NCBI GenBank assembly: GCA_019914995.1
Contig: CM034128.1
Span: 7,752,501-7,816,500, forward strand
Direction of reading: 5' to 3'
From: Acanthochlamys bracteata
Taxonomy: Eukaryota > Streptophyta > Magnoliopsida > Pandanales > Velloziaceae
Length of the DNA stretch: 64,000 nucleotides
The translations under genes were made by a program, and so were the position numbers. Below the pieces are notes generated by a model. The model searched no databases, had not been told where the DNA came from, and worked only from the letters and a program-made list of their open reading frames with translations. This document shows, piece after piece, positions 49,954-61,100 of this stretch. How positions within the stretch are numbered: position 1 is the first letter of the stretch; each line of letters starts with the position of its first letter.

Positions 49954-52610
49954 TTAATTTCTTTTATCGGATTCCCAATCAGACATTCCATCTTTTTGTT
50001 TTTCATCTGACTTTATTGGAATCTCCCATTCATGGAACTCGTCTCCTGATCGATGAGATGAAGGTAGCCTCATATGTTTTTTTCCTCCCTGAGCAAGAAT
50101 TCAACACTTCTGATTAATATGCAGAACCATTAAGCTATGAAGTAGACAGGTCATTAACTAACCTGTAACTGACTAACCTATCTTCTTACCTTTCTCTTGG
50201 ACCCTTGAGTATTCCGAACGGAGTCATCCTTCTTCCCTGTTAGTAGCTTTTGAACCTCGTTAAAATATTTCACATCATTGAGATCTCCATTCTTGATACT
50301 GGCCTCAAGCTGAAATGATTGACAGACTTTAGCAAAGAATATGCATATGATAGCTGAAAGTCTAAATAATATCCAGCTGCAAACCTGAACATGGATGATG
50401 CAAAAGATAATGCTTGCAATGGGCAACCAGCTCTCTTCAGGAGATATTGACAAATTTGTCCTGAAAATGACACACATGGGTCACAACTCACAAGTACAAA
50501 CCTGAGAGTTCAAAGAACTTTCAGAAATAATTGCTAAAGCAGATTAAACAACAATCCATATAGCTATACTTAGAAAAAGCAGGAAAAGAAACTCTAACTT
50601 GATATGGGGTAGCACAGGCCTACCTTCTCTCTACAGATCGCAAGAGACTTATATGAAAGATTAAGCAGCTACACGTTTAAGGTTAAACAATACAAATAAT
50701 CACCTACTTGGTGTCCGAATGTTTAGAGCAATCTCTCTTTTTCCCAAAGCTGTCTGCCCACACTTAGCAAAGATTTAAACCAAGCCTTGTCTTCCAGATG
50801 CTTCCTTATGCTCCAAGCATCCTCATCTTGCCCACCGACCTAATTCTTACATACCTTCAACTCAACCTCTATTTCCTTTCATGACTTTACCTTATATCTC
50901 TTGTAGCCTTATCCTTCTCACTTGGCTTCCAACATAAATTACAAAAGCCATGCATTCCTATGATGGTGACTACTTCCAATTACTAAATATATTCTAGCTA
51001 ACCTTACAATTATTCCTTCCTTAACCTCCCTGCACTCCAACTTGAATCAAGCAACAAAGGCCATGTTTAGGATGAATGTCCTAGAAAGAATGATCTAACC
51101 CAGTACAGGTTACAATAAGAAGGCTACAAATCCAATCAATCTACATGATAAGGAGTTACAGAAAACCTTTGTACAAATAAATTGCAGCAGCTTCCTTCCT
51201 TAGAGGTATATGAATCAGTTTGAGTTATTTATATTACAATGTAGACGTTGAACATGAAGATGAAAGGAACTTCGTAACCATTTAATAAAGAATTGTGATG
51301 AGCGAAACTTTAGTAAATACTTATTAAACCAACATTTCCCTACTTGAGATGCCCTCTATGAAAAGGAAGTTGCCCATTGTCTTAAGAGAAATAATAATAG
51401 AATACAATAGGTACTAAATGTCGTACTCTGTCTTTATATTTCTTATATTAATGGATGAGAATATCAAGATCTTTGACTGAAAGAGATCAAATGGAAGTAA
51501 AAGTAGGTGGTGATAACAGATGTTTCAGCTCCATGCAAATGACAACAACCAAATGAAAGAAATGGCAAGACATCAAATGAAGACAACATTCGGTCTTGTG
51601 TAAATGAGGTGATCAAAAAAGAGGAACAAAAGTGATCATTGATTAGTTTTGACCGCATGCTCTTACATGATCCTCATAGGACGAAAAAAGTTATTTGAAT
51701 GTCATATGTTTTATTGAACAACCTATTGAAGTAAAAAAAGGCACATATACACATCCATAATATCTATACCATGAAAAAACTTTCCTGTATATGATGGAAA
51801 ATGAACTTTAGTTGATATATATAATAACCATATATCATGGAAATGCAATGCATATGGTCAGAGAATGATAAGCAAACATGCACAATTATCTACAAGTTTT
51901 TTCATGACAGGCAATCAATAAAAGAAAATGAAAAGAAATAAAATGTTGGAAAGAGCAAATCCAGAATGTCATTAACCAACTAACCGTAAGTACGGAGCCA
52001 AATACACAATGGTATACACAAGATACCGCTGCCTCCCAGTATCTAACCACGCAAATACCCAGCTCTGATAAAACCAACAGTTAAACAACGACCAATCAAG
52101 ACAAGAATCCACGAGCATATAGCTCCAACATCGCAGTAAGATAGAAACATATTGAAACTCACTAGCCAATTGAAGTACGGAATGATGCTAATTACTCCCA
52201 TCACACCCAATCTTGTATCAGTAGAATCCATTGCCCCGCCCTCTTCATCATCGCGGCCAACAGAAGTTACAGGAAACAAGAGAGAGTTAAGCATACAAGC
52301 GCCCATGGCGATGGCAAAAGGTGCATCCTGCTCCAATGTTGCCCTGCATCTCAAACCCTTCCTTCTTCTCCTTCCGTTCTACATAACAAAACAAAATAAA
52401 GCAAGACAGAACCAAAAAAACTGCTGAATTTGTTTAATTTTACGACTGAGTCCCTCTGAAATTAGAAGAACAGAGAGTTGGAAGTTTTACCTGAATAAAG
52501 TTGGTAGTGTAGTTTTTATGGAAATCTAAAACCCTGAGGCCACCTGAGGAGACGCAGCAACAGTGCGCGAGAAAGGTAGTGGTTCTGTTAACAGAACAAA
52601 GAACAATCAT
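49954..52610 (-). CDS. Probable plastid-targeted multi-pass membrane protein, function unknown
   Basis: Six exons on the minus strand keep one frame: 52610-52491, 52378-52163, 52064-51985, 50460-50385, 50309-50190, 50088-49954 (248 aa). Residues 1-55 are rich in Ser, Thr, Arg and hydroxylated or small residues without acidic ones early on, like a chloroplast transit peptide. They end in a basic cluster (NGRRRRKGLRCR). Hydrophobic segments follow at about 61-77 (FAIAMGACMLNSLLFPV), 97-112 (LGVMGVISIIPYFNWL), 125-138 (RYLVYTIVYLAPYL) and 150-164 (WLPIASIIFCIIHVQ). The tail from residue 165 is soluble, charged and Lys-rich. The start is the only in-frame ATG before the family-like region. I believe this is a conserved plant protein but cannot name its function. 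Exon joins are convincing because phases and hydrophobic pattern agree. Confidence 0.75.
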
Positions 52611-53403
52611 GGCTCTGCCTGAATCAGAAGAAGAAGAACAACAACAAGAACAAGAAGAAGGAAAGAATGGTTTGACGATGGTGAACGGAAAAATTGAAAT
52701 TGGAATCGAAAGAGGGACTGCTGACAAATTAGAAGCAGCTGGCGAAATTTCCAAGTGGAGTATATCTAGAAACCTGGCGTAAGTGTGTGTAAACGGGCTT
52801 GGTTCTGGAATCGGGCCGGGCTCGGCCCTGTCATCCACGTAGAAAGCCTGACCCAACCCACCCAAATCATTAGTTATATACTGCTCCCTAGATAGTATCA
52901 GTAATAATATAAAAAAAACACAACATAAAATTCAATTAGATACGATAGAACTTTTGATGCATTCAGTACAACAGACATTAAGACAATTACATAGTACCAA
53001 TTCAAACTCAGTCAGTTGTTCCCGTAGTTAAGAACTTCTACTGGTCTACATATAATTAATTACATCAATCTTTAAGTGAAAATTCACCAGATATCCTCAT
53101 CAAGCTTGACACATGATATCCACCACCATAGCCGTTGGAGAAAACTCTGTGGATTCTACTCTGTGCAACCAGTTTCAAACCTAATTCACATCACCCTGAA
53201 GATGTAACTAATGAGTATATCAGGTTCAACTACAACAAAGACAAAGTTTGTTGGGTGCATATTTATATAATCAACATGCCTAGACCAAACTGTAAGCAAA
53301 TTGCACCGAAGTCAACTGATCTTGAAATACAACAATCTTTACGAGGCAATAAATAGATCACTTATTGAACCAACAGTTGACTAATAGTTACTCACCACAT
53401 GTG
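52611..53403. other. 5' flank of the membrane-protein gene and 3' flank of the hAT-derived gene
   Basis: On the minus strand the first ~250 bp upstream of the ATG hold the leader and promoter of the membrane-protein gene. They include a GC-rich patch with GGGCCGGGCTCGGCCC (52813-52828). A 57-codon plus-strand frame starts at 52609. The remainder up to 53403 is probably the 3' UTR of the hAT-derived gene. Confidence 0.5.
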
Positions 53404-56207
53404 TCATAATTCTACTGCAAATTCTTCCAGAGCCTCACTAACTGATGAACATTCTCCTGAAACTCAGGCAGAGAGAAACATAAGATATAATATCAAAGTA
53501 CAGAAACTAGATACCTTAATACTAGAAAGATCCCACCTTCGTTTGGTAATCTAAGCCAATCTTGTGCACAAAAAAGACCTTCAACAGTCTCAGGTGTTAA
53601 AGAGCTCCCGTATTCATCTATCACTAGACCTCCTATATTGAAGGCAGACTCTGAAGATAATGTAGAAACTGGAATAGCCAATACATCACGTGCAACTCTA
53701 GACAGTGTAGGATATAAACTTTTGTTACTTCTCCACCATTCCAGCACATCAAACGTACTATCATTCAGATCCGAAATTGGTTCTTCCTCTAAGTAGCTCT
53801 CCAACTCCAACTTCTTAGGTCGTTTCATAAAATTCTGTGCTTTAAACTGCACAAAATCGGTTATGAGTTTTCTCTTTCCCAAATGTGAAGTGGATCTAGA
53901 ACTTTGATCATCAATGCCAACTCCAAAACAGCTGCTAGGGGTAGACACTTGACCCAGAGAACAAGTCAAATACTGCTCATAAAGTTGGGAAAGGATTTCA
54001 TGGACTTGACTAACTTTCTTTACACTTTCTTCAATACCATAGGCATTATCAAAACAAAACTGCACAAACATCATCTTCATTCTAGGGTCTAATACTGATG
54101 CTATTGCAAATATCATGTTGAACTCATCCCAATATTTTGAGAACTTCTTGTGCATTTCTGTTGATATAGTCTTGATGGTTTCATCTGCATGATCAAGTCC
54201 AGCTATTAGCAGGTCTCTAATCCCCCAAATTTCTTTTAAGTAAAGGTTAGATGTAGGATACTTTTTACATGAAAACACATTTGCAGCATCCAAGAAAGAA
54301 GACAAGAACTTTTTCATTTCCTCAACCCTTCCCCAGTCCTCAAGATTTGGAGGAATCATATGATGCTCAATTGCATATCTTGTAAAAACATCCTTATATT
54401 CTAATGCACTACATAACATGTTGTAAGTCGAGTTCCAACGCGTTGGAACATCTAAACTGAATGCCCTTTTCACCGGAAGATTCAACTGCTGAGCTAGCTC
54501 ATTAAAGGTCAGCAATCTTGACGGAGAAGCCATTACATAACATATTAGGTCTCGTAAACTTTCTACAGCATTGTGAATAGCATGCATTCCATCCTGTACC
54601 ATAGTGTTCAGAACATGTGAACAACATCTTACATGAAGAAACTTTCCCCTAAAAAGTAATTTCTCAACAAATTGTTCTCTTAGAATTCTGGCAGCAGCAT
54701 CACTAGTAGCACAGTTTTCCACAGTAAGTGCGCAAATTTTGGAGTCCAAATTCCAATTGAGCAAGCATTCCTCAATAGCATCACTTAATGCAAAGCTAGT
54801 TTGGGGGTACAACATCTTTCTAAAACTAATAACTTTCTTACATAAAATAAAATCATCATCAATGTAGTGTGCTTTAAGGGACACATAGCTCATCTTCTGA
54901 TTTGACGTCCATATACCAGTAGTAAAGCTAACTCGACTGCTCAATTGACTAAGGAAGTTTTTGAGCTTATGCTTTTCCTCTTCGTATAATCGCAAACAAT
55001 CTTTCATTGCAGTGACAGGGCTAAACAAATTAAAATCAGGCCTAAGAGAATGAATGAACTCAATAAAGTCTGGATGCTCTACAATCCCAAAAGAAAGTTC
55101 AGAAGTTATTATGAACCTTGCCAAAGCTCTCCGGGAGACTTCTTGATCAAACATGAACTTTTCATTATGCTTGGAAGAACCCTTCAATAACACTTTAGCT
55201 TCTAGTGGCACACGTGTACAAGTCACAGCTATGTGCCGCCTAAGGTGAGTCGTCCCTGATCTACCTGTTGCCACGAATACGCCATTGCAATAATTGCAAA
55301 CAGCCCTTAGCCCATCAGGTGTTTGAATCTTGGTGAAGAAGTTCCAGATAATTGACCAATGCCTACTTGGTCTCGAATCTTCTTCTCCTATAGGATCACA
55401 TTCAATAATTTCATTCTCACATATCTGAGCATCCATCAATTCCAAGAGAATTCTGCTGAAAAAAAAAAAGAAAAATCAAAGCATTAACATGAGCTATCTA
55501 TAACATACATGAATAAAACACATGCAAGCTTCTTGATCAAACACGAACTTTTCATTATGCTTGGCAGAACCTTTCAATAACTCTTTGGCTTCTTGTGGTG
55601 CACATGTACAAGTCACAGCAATGTGCCGCCTAAGGTGAGTCGTCCCTGATCTAGCTGATGCCACAAATGCACTGTTGCAATAATTGCAAATGGCTTTTAG
55701 CCCATCAGGTGATTGATTCTTGGTGAAGAAGTTCCAAACAACTGATTGTTTCCTACTTTGTCTTGAATCCTCTTCTCCTATTGCATCAGCTTTCACTGCT
55801 TTATTTTCACTTATCTGAGAATTCGCTAATCCCACTATACTGGGAAAATGAAGACAATCAAACCATCAACACAAACTATGTGTAAAACACATGAGGAGAT
55901 GCATACGAACTGCTTGATCAAATACGAACTTTTCATTATACCTGGAAGAACATTTCAATAACTCTTTAGCTTCTTGCGGTGCACATGGACAAGTCACTGT
56001 AATGTGCCGCCTAAGGTGATTCGTCCCTGATCGACCAGTCGACACATAGGCACTGTTGCAGTAAATGCAAACAGCCTTTGGCCCATCAAGTGTTTGATTC
56101 TTGGTGAAGAATTTCCAAATAACTGACCGGTGCCTACTAGGTTTTGAATCTTCTTCTCCTCCTGAACCATCTCCAATTGGTCTACTCCCTCCTTTTGGAG
56201 TATCCAT
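53404..56207 (-). CDS. hAT-transposase-derived protein with three BED zinc fingers (RICESLEEPER/DAYSLEEPER-like)
   Basis: Exons on the minus strand: 56207-55891, 55839-55522, 55452-53537, 53456-53404 (867 aa). Each of the first three exons encodes a BED finger: WKFFTKNQTLDG..CIYC..HLRRH, then WNFFTKNQSPDG..CNYC..HLRRH, then WNFFTKIQTPDG..CNYC..HLRRH. Exon 3 continues into an almost complete hAT transposase core: FTTGIWTSNQ, LTVENCATSD, HVRCCSHVLNTMV, DVPTRWNSTYNML, then the C-terminal dimerisation region RVARDVLAIPVSTLSSESAF and DEYGSSLTPETVEGL. Where hAT transposases usually have Asp (TTD.WTS and the DNA/DNAS motif) this protein has Gly and Glu, so cutting activity is unlikely while DNA binding and dimerisation look preserved. 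The short last exon is inferred from a good intron; without splicing there the frame ends at 53493. A nuclear regulatory role is inferred from domesticated relatives. Confidence 0.85.
55522..56207 (-). repeat. Tandemly duplicated BED-finger exon modules
   Basis: Three exon-intron modules of about 380-390 bp are successive copies: the equivalent codons of the HLRRH motif lie near 56005, 55625 and 55235. Exons 1 and 2 are 317 and 318 bp and both end in phase 2 at an AT|GTGTTTTA donor inside sequence homologous to the start of the next part of exon 3 (FDQ). The intervening introns are also related (ACACAAACTATGTGT-like and poly-A/T tracts). The third module is fused to the transposase core. The copies differ at many positions, so the duplication is not recent. 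Confidence 0.88.
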
Positions 56208-57100
56208 GATTACCGAGAAGATTCTGTTGGGGAAAAAAAAACCATGAACACAAGGTATGTGTAACAGTAACATACTCAAGATAACTTACAAAGATAAGTC
56301 AGATATTTCAAGTATGTATCCAAATAGAGCTCAATTGAACCAAGAGCAATGCATAAGTCAGAGCACTCAAAGAAGCCTTTCCCGTTACGGAATTCACGTA
56401 ACAGCTGATGTGTGAACTATGGATTTTAAGTAAACTTAAACAAAGAAATGAACAGAGAACATTTATAAAAAACCAAGACACATTGTGAATTTTCAGCAAA
56501 AACTAGTTCAAATCAAAGCCAAAAATTAAGAAATGCTACATCAAAACAAATAACTGATTAATTCATCAAGAGGCCTAAAACATATGCTTTGCAACATAAA
56601 CTGGAGATTTCCATAGATAAACTGCAGATATTCACCAAAGACAACCTATTGTACTCCTGTTCCACACACAGCTTAAGACATCAATGACGAAAATTTCTTC
56701 AAAACATTCGAAATTGCTTCAAAACTAACTGCTATTCACTCATTCTAACTACTGAACTCATCAATCAAAAGATTAATCGAGAAAAAGAGTAACAGGGAAT
56801 GAATTACCGAGAACAAATCTAGGTAGGGTTTTGATCGATTGAGATGAGAGCAATCACCGGTTGAGAGAACAGAGAACGAGAAGAAAGTACTCCACGGCCG
56901 ACAGCGTAGACTTCCGTCACCCATTCGGGCCAGCTCTAATTCGGGCCAGCTTAACTCGGGCCGGACAACAGTTTAGTCCGGGATAGACGTATGCCCGGAT
57001 CACTTTAGGCCGGAGGTGTGACTTGAGAGTCTGAGTTGGGTCGAGTTGCGGGCTTGTAAGGCCCAAAGTATATACACCTGACGTGCTGTCTTGTGTTGAG
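56208..57100 (-). promoter_or_regulatory. 5' UTR with leader intron and promoter of the hAT-derived gene
   Basis: Upstream of the ATG (56207) the minus strand has an acceptor CCCCAACAG (ending about 56228). About 580 bp further up there is a leader with TTGTTCTCG|GTAATTC (donor near 56807), which suggests a 5'-UTR intron. Beyond it, 56920-57070 is GC-rich with repeated CGGGCCAG / CGGGCCGG and GGCCCA motifs, which are common in promoters of broadly expressed plant genes (site II-like) but also resemble hAT subterminal motifs. Confidence 0.5.
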
Positions 57101-58174
57101 TTCCTGCTTTAGTTTGGAATCATTAGGGTGATAGTTGTAAATTTTGGAAACGAAACTTTTCTAGTCGGAAAAAAACGAAAGGGAAAATATATTATTTTAT
57201 GTTGCACCAACTGAGTTCAAGGAGGCTTTCAATAAAATTTTTATTCTAGTTTAGCACTCGGCAGTGCGAATTTTCAACATAAAGAAGTTATGCTTTACAG
57301 TATTTGGAAAACCAGCAGTAGTAATTTTTCTGCTTTCAGATTGGATTACCATTCAAATACTCCTTTATTTCAAATAAACATTTTCATTTTTTCTTAAAAT
57401 TTTTATATTATTTATAAATTATAAATTTTAAAAATATAAAAAATAATCGAGCTCATTTTTAAATAGATTTTACATATTTTTTGTTCAAAAAATTATTAAA
57501 ATTTTTAACACTTTCAATATTTTCTTTTATTTCAGTATTTAGTTGTTCTAAAGTTTGGGTAGACGGTTAATTTGAAAATTCAATATGTACCGCTTAGGAT
57601 TATGAGACTAGGCCATGGCAGCATCTCTTTTGGACCTATTTCTCAATTGAACTTGCGAACAACGCTACATTTACACCGTCGACAGAAAAACAGTTGAGCC
57701 ATAGGCTTACAAGCAACTAATTGCTCGAAGGTACAATTCACTTCTCGACTTCCACGTTCTCTTCCCATCTCTTGTAAGGCAACCCCTGGTTACAGAATGA
57801 CTAGACCTTTGATCAACACATATTTCCTAACAAATGAGGTCATGTGAGAAAAGATTGACCTCCCTGTGCCTGACTACAACTTGCTTCGACTCGCCAGCTA
57901 AGCTCAAGTATAATAAGCCTAATAAAAGCATCTGAGGCAGTCATTCTTCATACAGAAACTCTAGAAAATTAAGCAAAAGCTTAGTGAATCTTTCTGCTCA
58001 TAAGACCCTTGCCACTGGAGATGGCAAACTGATTTAACAACCAACTAGCTTTAGCATTCAAGATTCAAGGAATGCCAAATATACAAAACTCTATTCTGTA
58101 CCTACTACGAATTCTCATGAGAAGTTGATGTTGACCTTCATTGCTCTCATTTGCATTCCACATCATCAATAGGC
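57101..58174. other. Intergenic DNA and SLK 3' UTR
   Basis: AT-rich sequence to about 57600, then mixed-composition sequence up to the SLK stop codon that fits a minus-strand 3' UTR. No other gene was seen. Confidence 0.5.
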
Positions 58175-61100
58175 TCACCAGTCACCACTGAACATCCCAC
58201 TCTCTGTAAGCTCCTGCGTTACGTCCTGATCCAAATCATGAAAATGGGCAGCGTCCAACTCGTGCCGTGAGCTATAGCTATTACTACTAGCAGCAGGGTT
58301 GCTTGGAGCCGATTTAAAGCTATTGTTTCTACTTGGTGGCTGGATTGGCATTATGTTCAACATACCATTACCAATTCCAGAACCAGCGCTGAGTTGTGCA
58401 CCTTGAAAGTTTCCTGAGCCAGCAATTGCCTCTGCTGTTATCCTGCTGGTGGTAATAAGAGATTGCTGTATTCCCTGATTGTTGGCTATTGTACCCTGCA
58501 GCAGCTGCTGAAGTGCCTGCTGTTGCAAACGCTGGTTTCCTTGGACTAGTTGCAGGTGGTTATGCTGCTGCTGCTGCTGCTGCTGAAATTCTGGTAAGCC
58601 ATTTACACATGGCTTGCTCATTAAAGAAGAGACAGAATTCTGAAAAGATACTTGCTGTGCAGGATTAGGTCCAGTAATGGAAGATGATGCGTCAGGTTGC
58701 ATGGCACTAGGAATTGGCCCCAACGACTTCCTCAGTAAGCTCTGATAGTTGTTCAAAGGAACAGCACCAGGTCGGCTGCTAAGAATTCGGGTACCTGTAT
58801 AGTTGTTGCTCACATTGCTGCTGATCCCTGGATTATCGGTTAAGAGTTTAGCTATCATGTTGGGATCTCCAGCAGGAAGACCCTGAACATTTACGAGTTG
58901 TTCCCTGTCTTGTAACTTGCGCTTTTTAATTTTGACAGCTACTTCATTTTGGTAGCTCTTCATGCTTTCTGCAGGATAATTATGCATTAAACCATAAGAT
59001 TTTGGTTACAACTCAACACAGCTGAAAGAACCCCCAAAAAAAAAAACACGAAAGAATGCAAAAACACAAGACATGAAAGAAAATCACTTTCAACTATTTA
59101 TAACTGAAGCTAAGAGCAATTTACTAGTTCTCTAGACTTAATCTTCAAATAATCTGGATGTGATGCAAGGAAATTAACCCTCCAATTTAGGAAATTGTTA
59201 TAGAAAGAAAATTACGGCAGGAAGGCGGATGGCTAACCAGAAATCTGGATAGCTAAGGAAGAAGAAATCAGAAACAAACCAGAACAGAAGAACAGATAGA
59301 AATTGAAATGGAGAGGGTAGACGTTATTGTTGGCTAGAAGCGAGGTATGAACAAATTACAAAGACATGTGTCAAAGGAACTATCATCAATTAATGAAACA
59401 TAAGCTACTATTACATTGGATAGTCACACTCGGATGACCGCTAATGCCCATTGAGATCATCAGCCTATATTTTCTAACAACTCAATCCTTAAAGTTACAC
59501 TTTGAAATAGGAATTTTATATGTAGTCTATAAGCACTCAGACTTTGCAAGTTTGAAGATAAGGATACAAACTTGCTATTGTTGGAAAGCATAGAACTGAA
59601 TTGTTCAATCAAGGGAATAACCTAGTACGCATGGAAATAAATTTAGAGGCTGACAACAATCTCGTCCAAACATATGTGAAACTGAAGAAATCAGAAATGA
59701 GATCAAGCTAAGAAGTAGGGCATATAATTCTTCACAAGGAACTGACTATAGAATATTATTCAATAACGTAAAGAAACTAATCGCACCAAAAGCAAGTACA
59801 GTTGCCAGTAAGACCAAGATAAGAGGGTCAGGGTCCACAATTATCCAAGTATGAACATAACATAGGAAGAAGGATACAACAGAAGCAAGCGAGCAAAATT
59901 CAACCAAAGCAATAAAAACAAGCAGACATCTCTTTGCAGTATACCTAATGGTCCCATGTTGTGCTCCTGGCTGAAGTCGATCAAGTCTTTCATACTGTTC
60001 ACTACCTCTGAAATCTGATCATAAACGGAGAGAAGTTTATCAAAATGTGGACTATATGAGCTTACCAAAGACCATAACTCCTCACAAAATGCAGAAGTAG
60101 ATTATGACAAACCTGCAAGCACCTGACATATCTTTTAGAAAGACCTAAACCATTCAGTGACTGCAAATCAAGATTTTTTGTGATTTGGCGTCCTGCTTCC
60201 GCAAACCTGATGTAAAGGCAAGGAGGAGTTGCGATGGAGCTTGTCAAATATGTTTACAGGACATAATAACAGTCCAGCTGCTGCCTTTCTAAAGCTCAGA
60301 GAAACCAAATATACTAGCATTTTCTTCTATTATCAATCTACACCAAGATACAATTATGAAAATTGTGAAGCAAGCAAGGTATGAGAATATCAGTGTCAGT
60401 TGGTCAATCAAACCTCACAAATCAATAACTAAACCTGAGAAATAATGATCTAATCAATTCTAATTTAACAAAAGTTACAATATTTGAAATTTTGAATACT
60501 TTAACAAAAGAATACTCGTTCACCAGATAAATAAGTAGGAAACAAAGAAATAAAGAAACTCGTCTCCGTGTATCAATTTAGAAAATTACTCTGGCAACAA
60601 TTTTGTCATGGCAAGAATATTGACTTTTGTTTCATTGCCACACTTATTGAGCTTAAGTTGACATAATGAGTAAAAGCTTCACCAGAAGCTAATGCTCACA
60701 GCACATATAGGACCTTTGCCTATAAAAGAAACTACACACAAGCAAATAACTTGGAGCAGAGCTCCACAGAACATTGCCTCTGCAACAGGCACCAGAGCAG
60801 CGCTGAATTATAGTTGCGACTGAATTTCATATATGTTGTTTGGATAGAGTTGTTGATAAGATATATCGACAATAAACAAATAAATTGCGATTGAATTTAG
60901 TAATCATTGTTTGGATAGAGTTGCTGATAAGTTATATTGATAATAACATTTAAACAGGACAATAGGAATCACAATCAAGTGTGAGCAATAAATTAATAAT
61001 AAAAGGATATGAATAGCAACTAAATGAAGAGTTCCAGGTAAAAAAAAATAATGGTGACAGGTCAATAAAACGGCACTGGAAGCTAGAATAACTAAATCAA

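Noticed and set aside
53135-53356. 73-codon plus-strand frame downstream of the hAT-derived gene
   Set aside because: No family likeness, no partner exons, and it lies in the probable 3' UTR of the minus-strand gene.
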